From: Embleya hyalina
Lineage (GTDB): Bacteria > Actinomycetota > Actinomycetes > Streptomycetales > Streptomycetaceae
Reading direction: 5' to 3'
Assembly: GCF_003967355.1 (NCBI RefSeq)
Contig: NZ_BIFH01000025.1
Location: 228,887 to 292,886 of the forward strand
Length of the DNA: 64,000 bases
In this document: one piece after another, positions 34,323-41,999 of the stretch
How the letters are laid out: every line of letters begins with the position of its first letter
Position numbering within the stretch: the stretch's first letter is position 1
Made by a program: the position numbers and the translations under genes
The notes under the pieces: generated by a model
The model's input: the letters and a program-made list of their open reading frames with translations, nothing else
Database searches by the model: none
Told to the model about the DNA's origin: nothing

Positions 34323-35362
34323 ACACCACCGAACAGCACCCCGCCGACACCCCGCGACCCGCCCCCGGCGGGCGCCCGAACACCCCGGCCGCCCTCGACA
34401 TCCGCAACCTCCGGATGCGCCTGCCACACACCGCCCGACCGGTCCTGGACGGCGTCGACCTCACCGTCGGCGCCGGAGAGACCGTGGCCCTGGTCGGCGA
34501 ATCCGGCTCCGGCAAGACACTCACCTCGCGCACCGTCCTGCGACTCCTGCCCGCCGGCACCACCACCGAGGGCACCGTGCACGTGGCGGGCGACGACGTC
34601 CTGACCATGAACGCCCGACAACTGCGCCACCTGCGCACCCGGACCGCGGCCATGATCTTCCAGGACCCACGCGCCGCCATCAACCCACTGCGCCGCATCG
34701 GCGACTTCCTCACCGAGAGCGTGCGCCTCAACAAGATCATGACCCCCGCCGCCGCACAGGCCCGCGCCGGCGAACTCCTCGAAGCCGTCGGACTGACCAC
34801 CGAAGTGCCGCGCCGGTACCCCGGCCAACTCTCCGGCGGCATGCTCCAACGAGTGATGATCGCCGCCGCCCTCATGGGCGACCCGACCCTGCTGCTGGCC
34901 GACGAGCCCACCACCGCGCTGGACGTGACCACCCAGGCCGAGGTCGTCGCCCTGCTCGGCGACCTGCGCGCACGCTTCGGCACCGGACTGCTGTTCGTCA
35001 CCCACGACCTGGGCCTCGCGGCTGCGATCAGCGACCGCGTCTACGTCATGTACGCGGGCCGCATCGCCGAAACCGGCCCCGCCGCATCGGTGTTCGCCCG
35101 ACCCCGCCACCCCTACACCAAGGCACTCCTGGACTCCACACCCGGACTGGACGCCCCACCGGGCCGACTCGTCGCCATCGACGGCCAACCCCCGGACCTG
35201 CGCCGCGAACCGACCGGTTGCCCCTTCGCGCCGCGCTGCGCCCACGCCACCGAACTGTGCACCACCGAGACCCCCCGAAGCATGCCCGCACGCGGCGAAC
35301 CCGCACACACCGCCGCCTGCCACCACAGCGACCGTCTCGAAGGGACACCCGGCGATGCCTGA
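34319..35362 (+). CDS. ABC transporter ATPase, Opp/DppD type
   Basis: This 347-residue ATPase has Walker A GESGSGKT, signature LSGGMLQRVMIA and Walker B LLLADEPTTALD. A C-terminal oligopeptide-transporter extension carries the cysteine cluster CPFAPRCAHATELC, which in DppD/OppD proteins can hold an Fe-S cluster. It energises the importer encoded just upstream. The ATG overlaps the permease stop, and the end overlaps the second ATPase gene by eight bases. Confidence 0.9.
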   Translation: MNTTEQHPADTPRPAPGGRPNTPAALDIRNLRMRLPHTARPVLDGVDLTVGAGETVALVGESGSGKTLTSRTVLRLLPAGTTTEGTVHVAGDDVLTMNARQLRHLRTRTAAMIFQDPRAAINPLRRIGDFLTESVRLNKIMTPAAAQARAGELLEAVGLTTEVPRRYPGQLSGGMLQRVMIAAALMGDPTLLLADEPTTALDVTTQAEVVALLGDLRARFGTGLLFVTHDLGLAAAISDRVYVMYAGRIAETGPAASVFARPRHPYTKALLDSTPGLDAPPGRLVAIDGQPPDLRREPTGCPFAPRCAHATELCTTETPRSMPARGEPAHTAACHHSDRLEGTPGDA

Positions 35363-36173
35363 ACCCCTCCTCGAAGTCCGCGGACTGTGCCGGACGTTCG
35401 GCGACGTACGGGCCGTCGACGACGTCACCTTCACCCTCCCGGACGGCGGTTCTCTCGGGATCGTCGGCGAATCCGGCTCCGGGAAGACCACGACCGCCCG
35501 CATCGTGGTGGGACTGGACCGCGCCGACGCCGGACACGTCCGCGTGCGCGGACAGGACCGCACCACGCAACCCCGCGGCCGCGCCGAACGCCTCGCCCGC
35601 GCCCGCCAGATCCAGATGGTCTTCCAGGACCCGTACCTGTCCCTCGATCCGCGCACCAGCGTCGAGGCCGTGCTCCGCGAGACACTCGAACTGCACCGGC
35701 CCGGCACCGACCCGGCACCGCGGATCCGCGAACTCCTCGACCAGGTCGGCCTCGGCACCCGGGCCGCCGACGCGCTCCCCCGCGAACTGTCCGGCGGACA
35801 GCGGCAACGCGTCGCCATCGCCCGGGCACTCGCCGTCGAGCCGGCCGTCCTCGTCCTCGACGAGGCCGTCGCCGCACTCGACGTGTCCGTGCAGGCGCAG
35901 ATCCTCAACCTGCTCGCCGACATCCGCGACGCCACCGGCGTCGGCTACCTCTTCATCACCCACGACCTCGGCGTGGTCCGGTGCGTCACCGACGACGTCA
36001 TCGTGATGCGCCGCGGCCGGATCGTCGAATCCGGACGCACCGCCGACGTGCTGGCCCTGCCGAACCACGCCTACACCCGACTGCTCATGGACTCCGTACC
36101 GCGACCGGGCTGGGACCCACACGCCATCGGCGCGGCACGGCGCGCGCTGCGGAACGACGACACGCCGGCGTGA
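35355..36173 (+). CDS. ABC transporter ATPase, Opp/DppF type
   Basis: This 272-residue ATPase has Walker A GESGSGKTT, Q-loop FQDPYLSLDP, signature LSGGQRQRVAIA and Walker B VLVLDEAVAALDVSVQ. The Walker B continuation reads DEAVAALD rather than DEPTSALD, as in many DppF proteins. It lacks the long C-terminal cysteine extension of its partner. It is the last gene of the operon that begins at 25360 and meets a convergent gene 25 bases later, without an obvious terminator. Confidence 0.9.
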   Translation: MPEPLLEVRGLCRTFGDVRAVDDVTFTLPDGGSLGIVGESGSGKTTTARIVVGLDRADAGHVRVRGQDRTTQPRGRAERLARARQIQMVFQDPYLSLDPRTSVEAVLRETLELHRPGTDPAPRIRELLDQVGLGTRAADALPRELSGGQRQRVAIARALAVEPAVLVLDEAVAALDVSVQAQILNLLADIRDATGVGYLFITHDLGVVRCVTDDVIVMRRGRIVESGRTADVLALPNHAYTRLLMDSVPRPGWDPHAIGAARRALRNDDTPA

Positions 36174-36198
36174 TGCGGCACTGTCGATCGGTGCGCGG

Positions 36199-36957
36199 TC
36201 AGTCCGGTTTCCCCATGACGAACAGCGCCAGGTTTCGGGCGGTGGTGAACGACGCCTGGAGGAACGTGGCGCTCGCCTCGGTGTACCAGTCCTGGTGGGC
36301 GAGGTCCGGGGGCGGGGCGACGTCGTAGGGTTCGCCGTCGGCGGTGAGGTCGTTCTCCAGATGCCGCAACAACTCGGCCGGGCGCGGCATTCGCGGGCAC
36401 AGCACGAGCGCGCGGCGGAACTCCTGGGCGGCCTCGAAGCGGTCGTCGGCGTGCCCGGATGATCGCGGGTTGTCGGCGCGGAACAGGAACTCGCCCATCC
36501 GGGTGCGGTATTCGGCCCAGGCCCGGGTGTACGCGGGTCCGAGTTCGCGGTGTACCTCCGCCCACCAGGAATCCTCGGTGTGGGTGCGCGGGGCCGGTAT
36601 CGGATCGGCACGAAGGCGCAGTCCGGAATACTCGACCGTCGCCACCCGGACCCGCGCCCCGTCCGGTGCGGTCAGGGCCGCGTCGATCAGCGTCGCGGCG
36701 AGTGCGGTGACCGCGTCGGCGTCGATGCCGCCGCCGTTGCCCCGGTGGCTCTCGGCGACCAGCAGCACCGGGTGACCCGCCGCGCGCAGCACGAACCCGG
36801 GTTCGTGGGTGATCTCTCGGGCGATCAGCACCAGGCGGGCCCCGGGCGCCGGGTTCTCGGCCCGTATGCGCTTCGACAACTCACCGTCGACGTCGATGGT
36901 GTCGCGCAGGTGCAACCAGTCGCCCGCGCCGGCGATGGTGTCGGTATCGGAGGTCAT
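36199..36957 (-). CDS. hypothetical protein, 252 aa
   Basis: This soluble protein of 252 residues has no signal peptide or membrane helix. Notable stretches are ARLVLIAREITHEPGFVLRA, HPVLLVAESHRGNGGGIDAD and WWAEVHRELGPAYTRAWAEY, with a Trp-containing C-terminal part. The first half alternates beta and alpha patterns and the second is helical. I do not recognise a family and no motif for catalysis stands out. It is transcribed toward the end of the ABC transporter operon. It lies 86 bases from the ferritin-like gene on the same strand, so the two may be cotranscribed. Confidence 0.65.
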   Translation of the reverse strand: MTSDTDTIAGAGDWLHLRDTIDVDGELSKRIRAENPAPGARLVLIAREITHEPGFVLRAAGHPVLLVAESHRGNGGGIDADAVTALAATLIDAALTAPDGARVRVATVEYSGLRLRADPIPAPRTHTEDSWWAEVHRELGPAYTRAWAEYRTRMGEFLFRADNPRSSGHADDRFEAAQEFRRALVLCPRMPRPAELLRHLENDLTADGEPYDVAPPPDLAHQDWYTEASATFLQASFTTARNLALFVMGKPD

Positions 36958-37043
36958 CGGGCCTTCCCCTTCCGCGTGGTGTCCGTCCCGCGGTCAAGCC
37001 TGCCCGGTGCCGATTGGCGCTCGCTGGGTGTACGCCGGCGCGG

Positions 37044-37868
37044 TCAGCCTGCCCGGCCCGGCTCCGGCCGACCGTCCCCCGTGACCCGATCGGTGTCCCT
37101 CGGGCCCATGGCGTCGACGCGTGCGGGTGGGCGCAGGCGGACCATACGGCGGGTGCCCCACACCCTGTCGTAGGCGTACGTCACCCGGATGCCGATCCTC
37201 AGCGCCAGGCGCCGGCCACGCGACCAGCCGAGCAGACGACCCATGCGGTCCATCACCGCGAGGCTCACGTCGCGGTTCACCTCGATCTCGGCACGGGCGG
37301 TCCTGCGCAGGGCCCGCCCGATGTCCGCCCCGCCGTCGCGCGCGGACAGCCGCAGCAACTCCTCGTGGCAGTACGCGAGGTGATTCTCCTCGTCCTCGCA
37401 GATCATGCGAATGCCCCGGCCGATGTCGGGGTCGTCGCCGAGGTATCGACGCAACATCCGCATGTCCTCCGCGGCGCGCTGCTCGGTCACCCGGCTGTGC
37501 ACCAGGTATTCGACGATGTCGCCCTCGGTCAACGGCTCGTCGCGGCGCAGTCGATCGTGGGCGAGGCCGAAACCCCGGCGTTCGAGCAACATGCAGTAGT
37601 CCGTCTCGGGCGGGACGTCGACCGGATCGAGCCCACGGCGGTGCAGCATGGCGTTGAAGATGCGCCCGTGCTTGTCCTCGTCGGCGCCGTGCCGCGCGAT
37701 CTTGGGGGCCAGTTCCGGGTCGCGGGCCAGGGCGGCGATCCGCCCGTTCTCCCACCCGCCCTGGCTCTCGCCCTTCGCCGCGATGCTGCAGAACAGCCGG
37801 AACGCCTCGTCGTCCCGATGGATCTCTCGAAGAATGTCGCGAGGACCGAGCACGACAGACCCCTCCAT
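37044..37868 (-). CDS. ferritin-like domain protein
   Basis: This helical protein of about 274 residues has the carboxylate and histidine pattern of ferritin-like diiron proteins: HGADEDKHGRIFNAML, SRVTEQRAAEDMRMLRRYL and ICEDEENHLAYCHEELLRL place Glu and ExxH pairs on successive helices. Such proteins are oxygenases, oxidases or iron carriers; the substrate is unknown. The C-terminal 60 residues are basic and not part of the core. ATG 37868 was chosen. GTG 37853, with GGAGGGG in front, is equally plausible. It is divergent from the MarR gene across 234 bases containing two GCATGC palindromes, so MarR may control it. Confidence 0.75.
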   Translation of the reverse strand: MEGSVVLGPRDILREIHRDDEAFRLFCSIAAKGESQGGWENGRIAALARDPELAPKIARHGADEDKHGRIFNAMLHRRGLDPVDVPPETDYCMLLERRGFGLAHDRLRRDEPLTEGDIVEYLVHSRVTEQRAAEDMRMLRRYLGDDPDIGRGIRMICEDEENHLAYCHEELLRLSARDGGADIGRALRRTARAEIEVNRDVSLAVMDRMGRLLGWSRGRRLALRIGIRVTYAYDRVWGTRRMVRLRPPARVDAMGPRDTDRVTGDGRPEPGRAG

Positions 37869-38012
37869 CTCCACAGGCACCGCGGATACCGCCGAACCCC
37901 GCCACCGGACCGGATACCGGCACAGCCGCCGGAAGTGCCCGAATACCACCTCCCCACGAAGTGAAACCGCGCGATCCCGCGATTGCCGGCGCTCCTTGGG
38001 GGCCAAGACACT

Positions 38013-38057
38013 TGCATGCACGCTATATATGCGCCGGCCGATATTTCAAAGCATGCA
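38013..38057. promoter_or_regulatory. paired GCATGC palindromes in an AT-rich divergent promoter region
   Basis: TGCATGCA at 38013-38020 and AGCATGCA at 38050-38057 flank an AT-rich patch with TATATAT at 38024-38030 and ATATTT at 38041-38046. The site lies between the divergent ferritin-like and MarR genes and is a reasonable MarR operator. Confidence 0.45.
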
Positions 38058-38102
38058 GTATCCTGAACGCCCGCCAGTCGTACCCGGAGGAGACTCGGGC
38101 CC

Positions 38103-38594
38103 ATGCCCGCCACGGATCCCGCGCTGACCGCCCTCGCCAACGGATGGGCCGCGCTCTACGTCCTGTACGGCCGGATCGAGGCGCAGATCGAACGTGCGTT
38201 GCAGGCCGAGCACGAGCTGAGCGTGCGAGAGTACTCGCTGCTCGACGTGCTCAGCCGTCAGCACGACGGCGAGGGCGGCCACCTGCAGATGAAGCAGGTC
38301 GCCGACGCGGTGGTGCTCAGCCAGAGCGCCACCACGCGCCTGGTCACCCGGCTGGAGGACCGCGGCCTGCTCTCGCGCTACCTGTGCCCCACCGACCGCC
38401 GCGGCATCTACACCGACGTCGGCGACGCCGGCCTGAGGCTCCTGGCGCAGGCGCGGCCGACCAACGACGCCGCCCTGCGCGAGGCCCTGGACGAAGCGGC
38501 CGGGAACCCCGAGTTGGCCCCCCTGGTCAAGGCGGTCGAAGCGATCGACCCCGCCGGCGGCGTGTCGACGGCGCCGGACGCCGGACCGTCGTGA
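38103..38594 (+). CDS. MarR-family transcriptional regulator
   Basis: This 163-residue winged-helix regulator has the MarR core: LSVREYSLLDVLSR, then LQMKQVADAVVLSQSATTRL (recognition helix) and VTRLEDRGLLSRYLCPTDRR (wing). The ATG has a strong GGAGGAG site. It probably represses itself and the divergent ferritin-like gene through the GCATGC elements. The small gene 30 bases downstream is likely cotranscribed. The ligand is unknown. Confidence 0.88.
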   Translation: MPATDPALTALANGWAALYVLYGRIEAQIERALQAEHELSVREYSLLDVLSRQHDGEGGHLQMKQVADAVVLSQSATTRLVTRLEDRGLLSRYLCPTDRRGIYTDVGDAGLRLLAQARPTNDAALREALDEAAGNPELAPLVKAVEAIDPAGGVSTAPDAGPS

Positions 38595-38623
38595 TCGCAC
38601 ACAGAACCGGAATCGGAGCACAC

Positions 38624-38989
38624 ATGGACACGACCGTGGCGTGGGTGGACGTACGCGAGGGGCTGCCGAGCGACGGCATGCCCGTGGCGGCGGCAACGAC
38701 GGGCCGCTACCCGATCGACGACGAGGCGGGGGTGGAGGACGAGGCCGCGCGGGACTTCTGGCTGGTGATGCCGATGGTCTTCGCCGCCCGCCACGTCGAC
38801 GCCGACGGCACCGAGCACCACGACTGCTTCGTCGACTCCGACCGGGTCGTGCGCCTGCCGTACGGCCGCCCCTGCGCCGAACCCGTCACCCATTGGGCGT
38901 CGTTGCCCACACTGCCCGGCACGACCGTACACACCCTGCTGGGCGAGCACGTACGGCCGGCCCTGCACGAGGTCCTGGGACGGGAGTAG
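38624..38989 (+). CDS. hypothetical protein, 121 aa
   Basis: This is a 121-residue protein with MDTTVAWVDVREGLP, ARDFWLVMPMVFAARHVDAD and DCFVDSDRVVRLPYGRPC. No signal peptide or membrane helix is seen. ATG 38624 follows GGAG at ideal spacing and was preferred over GTG 38591, which overlaps the MarR stop. I do not recognise a family. It is probably cotranscribed with the MarR gene and is followed by a strong hairpin. Confidence 0.6.
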   Translation: MDTTVAWVDVREGLPSDGMPVAAATTGRYPIDDEAGVEDEAARDFWLVMPMVFAARHVDADGTEHHDCFVDSDRVVRLPYGRPCAEPVTHWASLPTLPGTTVHTLLGEHVRPALHEVLGRE

Positions 38990-39000
38990 GGCCGGCCCCG

Positions 39001-39031
39001 CCCTCACCGACGGGGGATGCGTCGGTGAGGG
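39001..39031. terminator. strong bidirectional hairpin terminator
   Basis: CCCTCACCGAC at 39001-39011 pairs perfectly with GTCGGTGAGGG at 39021-39031 over a nine-base loop. It sits between two convergent genes, 12 bases after one stop and 53 bases after the other. Confidence 0.85.
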
Positions 39032-39083
39032 CTAGGCCGGCCGGGTGGGCTCGAACACGTGCGCCGTGGTCGGCGCTCGCCCG

Positions 39084-41444
39084 TCACGCGGTGCGCATCC
39101 AGTGGCCGTCCGTGGCCCAGCCGAGGAAGCGCCGGGTGTTGGGCGATGCCGGGTCGTCCAGGGTGCCGCCCGTGAACACGTGCCGCAGACCCGCCAGCAC
39201 CGGCGCGAGGCGGCGTACCGTGTGCTTCGGACGCCGCGCCGTCTCCTCCGCCATCCACGCGATCACCGCGAACTGGTCCTCCACCCCGCACAGGGACAGG
39301 AAGAACAACGTCTGCCGCCACGCGTACGCGGCGTCCTTGACGGTGCCCAACGACCGCGGGTTGCCGGCGATCTGCTGTACCAGGCGGCACACCGTGCGAT
39401 ACGCGCCCCGCGCCGGCTCCGCCCAGCCCTCCGCCGGTTCCACCCCGATCGGGTGCACCAGCGCGGCGAGGTTGTGCGTGGTGAGGATCTGCGCCTGTTC
39501 GATCACCTTCCCGTTCGCCGCGACCCACGAGCGGCCCCGGGTGTCGATGTCGGCCCGTTCCCGGCACAACGTCGCGAAGGCGTCGGAGGTGTCCGCGGCG
39601 AACCCGCGCTCACGCCCGACGTCGGCGATCTCCCGGATCGCGGCGTAGTCGATGCCGTAGTACCGCGCGTACAACGACCCTTCGAGCAACTCGCCGGCGT
39701 TCTGCGCGGCGCGCAGGAACTTCACGGAGAACGTGCCCATGAAGATGTCCGCCGCCAACTCCTCGGTGAACACCGCCCCGACCCCGGCCTGCCGCGCCAG
39801 CGAACCCAACTCCTGGAGCATCGGGTTCGGCACGATCGTGCCGGGGAACGCGCGCACCGTCAGCGTGCCCAACTCGGCCAGCGCCTCCCGGGCGTTGCCC
39901 GCGGTGTCGGTCGACACCCGTCGGTACGCGGACACCGCCCGCACCCACGGCAACTCCTCCATCCGCACCTGGTGTTCCAGGTTGAGCAGCAGCAACGAGC
40001 GGCGCTCGGCGAACGCCCCGTAGCCGGCGGTCATCAGCGTGCGCAGCGCCGGATCGTGGTACGCCAACGCGGTCGTCGCGGCGACCAGTTGCGGCACCAA
40101 CTCGGCCAACACCTCCGCCGACGGCACGATGCCGCGTTCGACGAGCGTCGCGACGGGCGCGCTGAGCGCCCGCTCGACCGGATGACGCAGGCTGTCCGGA
40201 ATCGGGCTGCCCGCCCGCACGCCGGTACGCTCGGCCTCCTCGTCGGTCACCGGTACGAGCAACCACGCCGTGTCGGGCAGACCCGCGTCGTCGCGCAGGT
40301 TCGCCAGCCGGGTGATCAGCACGCGCGCCAACTCGTGGAGCGTGGCCGTCGACGCGTCCGCCGCCTGCCGGGCCCGCAGTTCGGCGTGCGCCGGGGAACC
40401 GGGCACGCCGCGCTTGGCGACCATCGCGTCGACGGCGTGCCGGAGCAGGCCGGGACGCGCCGCCCCGCGCGCGGCGCCGCGAGGTCCGGCGCCGCGCGCC
40501 GTGCGGCCCGTGAGGTGGTCCGCGATGCGCGCACCGGCGCCGCGTGCCTTCCCCGTCCGCGGGCCGTCGAGCGCCTCGGCCAGCGCCGCCAGCAGGATCG
40601 CGGAGTTGCCCCTGGGGTTGCGGTGCTTGGTGCACAGCGTGTGTCGCACCGACAAACGCCGGTACCGCTCCAGGAGTTCACGGCCGCGTTCGGTCCAGCC
40701 CGCCGGGTGTACCGCGCCGAGACGGCCGTCGTCGACAGTCTCCAGCCAGTGCGCGAGCAACTGGTCGGCGAACGGGTTCCACACCGTCAGCGCCTCGTTC
40801 ATCGCCTCGACCGCGGGCTTGGGCCGCCGCGCGCCGAGCGTGGCGCGCAACGAGCCCACGGACTCGCGGTGTACGGCGGAGCCGTCGGGCACGGGCGTGT
40901 CGCAGACGCGCGGCAGGAAGCGCAGGCGGTCCGCGTACGGCGTGATCTCGTCGAGCAGGGTGAGCGCGGCGAACCGGTCCCCGGCACGCAGCAGCCACGC
41001 GACGGTGAGCAGCGCGGCCTCCTCGGGCACCGCGACGTGATACCGGCCGCTGTCGAGCATCGTGTACAGCTCGTCGAGGCCCGCGTCGGTGAGGAAGTAT
41101 CGGAACACCGCGAGTCGGTCGTCGGTACGCAGCCCGGCGCGGGCGGCGACCTCGGCCTCGTGCGCGGTCCACGGCCCGCCGGCCGCGGCGTCGCCGGTGG
41201 CGAACCCGCCGCGCACGACCTCCGGGGTCACCCACGCGGGCAGTCCGCGCACGGGTGTCCGCGAGCCGATGGTCAACGAGCCGTCGGCCATGCCCTGGGC
41301 GACTCCCGTCCAGCGACGCACCCGCTCCTCGGCCCGGCGCCGGGTCGCCTCGTCCTCGTGGGTGGCGGCGGTGTGAAATGCCTTGGCCAACTGCCCACCC
41401 GCGTAACCCGGGTTGACGGCCGGGCGTACCTGCATCTCGTTCAT
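39084..41444 (-). CDS. large helical protein of unknown function behind twin tRNA-like elements
   Basis: This 786-residue soluble protein is predicted to be mostly helical. It has no recognisable catalytic motif, signal peptide or membrane segment. Notable blocks are TEEPRLA-free helical runs such as AVFRYFLTDAGLDELYTML, KHRNPRGNSAILLAALAEAL and VIEQAQILTTHNLAALVHP. A basic, Gly/Ala/Arg-rich insert near residues 300-335 (RTARGAGPRGAARGAARPG) could contact nucleic acid. The ATG lies only two bases after a tRNA-like element, with no Shine-Dalgarno sequence in between. The message therefore seems to be either leaderless after RNA processing or translated from an internal start. An RNA-related role is suggested by this setting only. 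Confidence 0.75.
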   Translation of the reverse strand: MNEMQVRPAVNPGYAGGQLAKAFHTAATHEDEATRRRAEERVRRWTGVAQGMADGSLTIGSRTPVRGLPAWVTPEVVRGGFATGDAAAGGPWTAHEAEVAARAGLRTDDRLAVFRYFLTDAGLDELYTMLDSGRYHVAVPEEAALLTVAWLLRAGDRFAALTLLDEITPYADRLRFLPRVCDTPVPDGSAVHRESVGSLRATLGARRPKPAVEAMNEALTVWNPFADQLLAHWLETVDDGRLGAVHPAGWTERGRELLERYRRLSVRHTLCTKHRNPRGNSAILLAALAEALDGPRTGKARGAGARIADHLTGRTARGAGPRGAARGAARPGLLRHAVDAMVAKRGVPGSPAHAELRARQAADASTATLHELARVLITRLANLRDDAGLPDTAWLLVPVTDEEAERTGVRAGSPIPDSLRHPVERALSAPVATLVERGIVPSAEVLAELVPQLVAATTALAYHDPALRTLMTAGYGAFAERRSLLLLNLEHQVRMEELPWVRAVSAYRRVSTDTAGNAREALAELGTLTVRAFPGTIVPNPMLQELGSLARQAGVGAVFTEELAADIFMGTFSVKFLRAAQNAGELLEGSLYARYYGIDYAAIREIADVGRERGFAADTSDAFATLCRERADIDTRGRSWVAANGKVIEQAQILTTHNLAALVHPIGVEPAEGWAEPARGAYRTVCRLVQQIAGNPRSLGTVKDAAYAWRQTLFFLSLCGVEDQFAVIAWMAEETARRPKHTVRRLAPVLAGLRHVFTGGTLDDPASPNTRRFLGWATDGHWMRTA

Positions 41445-41446
41445 GC

Positions 41447-41518
41447 CGACGTGGCGGGTCCTGCCCCCGCGCCCTCCGGGTTATGAGCCCGGTGCTCTGC
41501 TCGCTGAGCTACACGTCG
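41447..41518 (-). ncRNA. tRNA-like element, anticodon CAU, non-canonical T-loop
   Basis: The minus strand folds into a full cloverleaf: acceptor CGACGTG with CACGTCG (seven perfect pairs), D stem GCTC/GAGC with eight-base loop AGCGAGCA, anticodon stem CCGGG/CCCGG with loop CTCATAA (anticodon CAU, Met-type loop), five-base variable region AGGGC, and T stem GCGGG/CCCGC. The T-loop is GGCAGGA instead of TTCRANY. G18 is also replaced by A, so the usual G18-psi55 contact is lost while G19-C56 could remain. There is no encoded CCA. It ends two bases before the ATG of the 786-residue protein. Confidence 0.7.
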
Positions 41519-41531
41519 CTGTCGTGCTCGC

Positions 41532-41603
41532 CAACGTGGCGGGTCCCGCCCCCGCGCCCTCCGGGTCCGGAGCCCGGTGCTCTACTGACTGAGCTACACG
41601 TTG
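41532..41603 (-). ncRNA. tRNA-like element, anticodon CCG, non-canonical T-loop
   Basis: This element has the same 72-base architecture as the CAU element, 13 bases away. The acceptor is CAACGTG with CACGTTG, the D arm GCTC-AGTCAGTA-GAGC, the anticodon arm CCGGG-CTCCGGA-CCCGG (anticodon CCG, Arg-type loop), the variable region AGGGC, and the T arm GCGGG-GGCGGGA-CCCGC. Most differences from its twin are in the anticodon loop and D-loop. Acceptor differences are compensated on both sides, which shows that the fold is selected. The T-loop again lacks the TTC sequence. It is probably cotranscribed with its twin and the downstream gene. Confidence 0.7.
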
Positions 41604-41930
41604 TGGTGCGCCGGCGAAGCACCGTCGACCGGGGACGACTTTAGGACGCGATCCTCGCTCGGGGCAACGGAGTTATCGGCGGGGGCGGTGGTGCGGTGCG
41701 TGGCGAGGCGGACCGAGACCCGGCCGTTGCGCCACCGCGTGCGGTTGTAGGCGACCGTCACTCCGGTGCCGGTCTGCGAGACCTCCTCCTCGTCGACGAG
41801 GTACGGCCGGCCCTGGTCGAACCCCTCCCGAGTTCATCGCCTCGTAGGCCACCGGCGCGACGGCCGGCGGCGGGTCGGCCGGCGGGTGCGGGCGCAGCCG
41901 GTGCGCGCGGATCTCCCCGGCCACCTCGCT
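41596..41930 (-). pseudogene. possible frameshifted gene remnant
   Basis: Two minus-strand frames read as one protein if a frameshift near 41830 is allowed: first APVAYEAMNSG, then GRPYLVDEEEVSQTGTGVTV followed by AYNRTRWRNGRVSVRLATH. Codon use fits coding DNA, but no start with a ribosome binding site exists. The end overlaps the promoter of the tRNA-like unit. I do not recognise the family. Confidence 0.35.
41638..41667 (-). promoter_or_regulatory. promoter of the tRNA-like/786-aa transcription unit
   Basis: On the minus strand TTGCCC (41667-41662) and TAAAGT (41643-41638), 18 bases apart, form a reasonable vegetative promoter. Transcription would begin about 25-30 bases before the first tRNA-like element. 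Confidence 0.55.
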
Positions 41931-41999
41931 GCCCCGCGCGGGTGGCGACGCCCGGGTCGTGGTGGCGCCCCGGCGTCGCCCGGCGTGGCCCGGCGTCGG

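Noticed and set aside
41447..41603. The tRNA-like pair considered as ordinary tRNA-Met and tRNA-Arg genes or as an attachment site for an integrated element
   Set aside because: The T-loops lack TTC, the two bodies are nearly identical although the anticodons differ, and no integrase or direct repeat of a tRNA 3' end was found.
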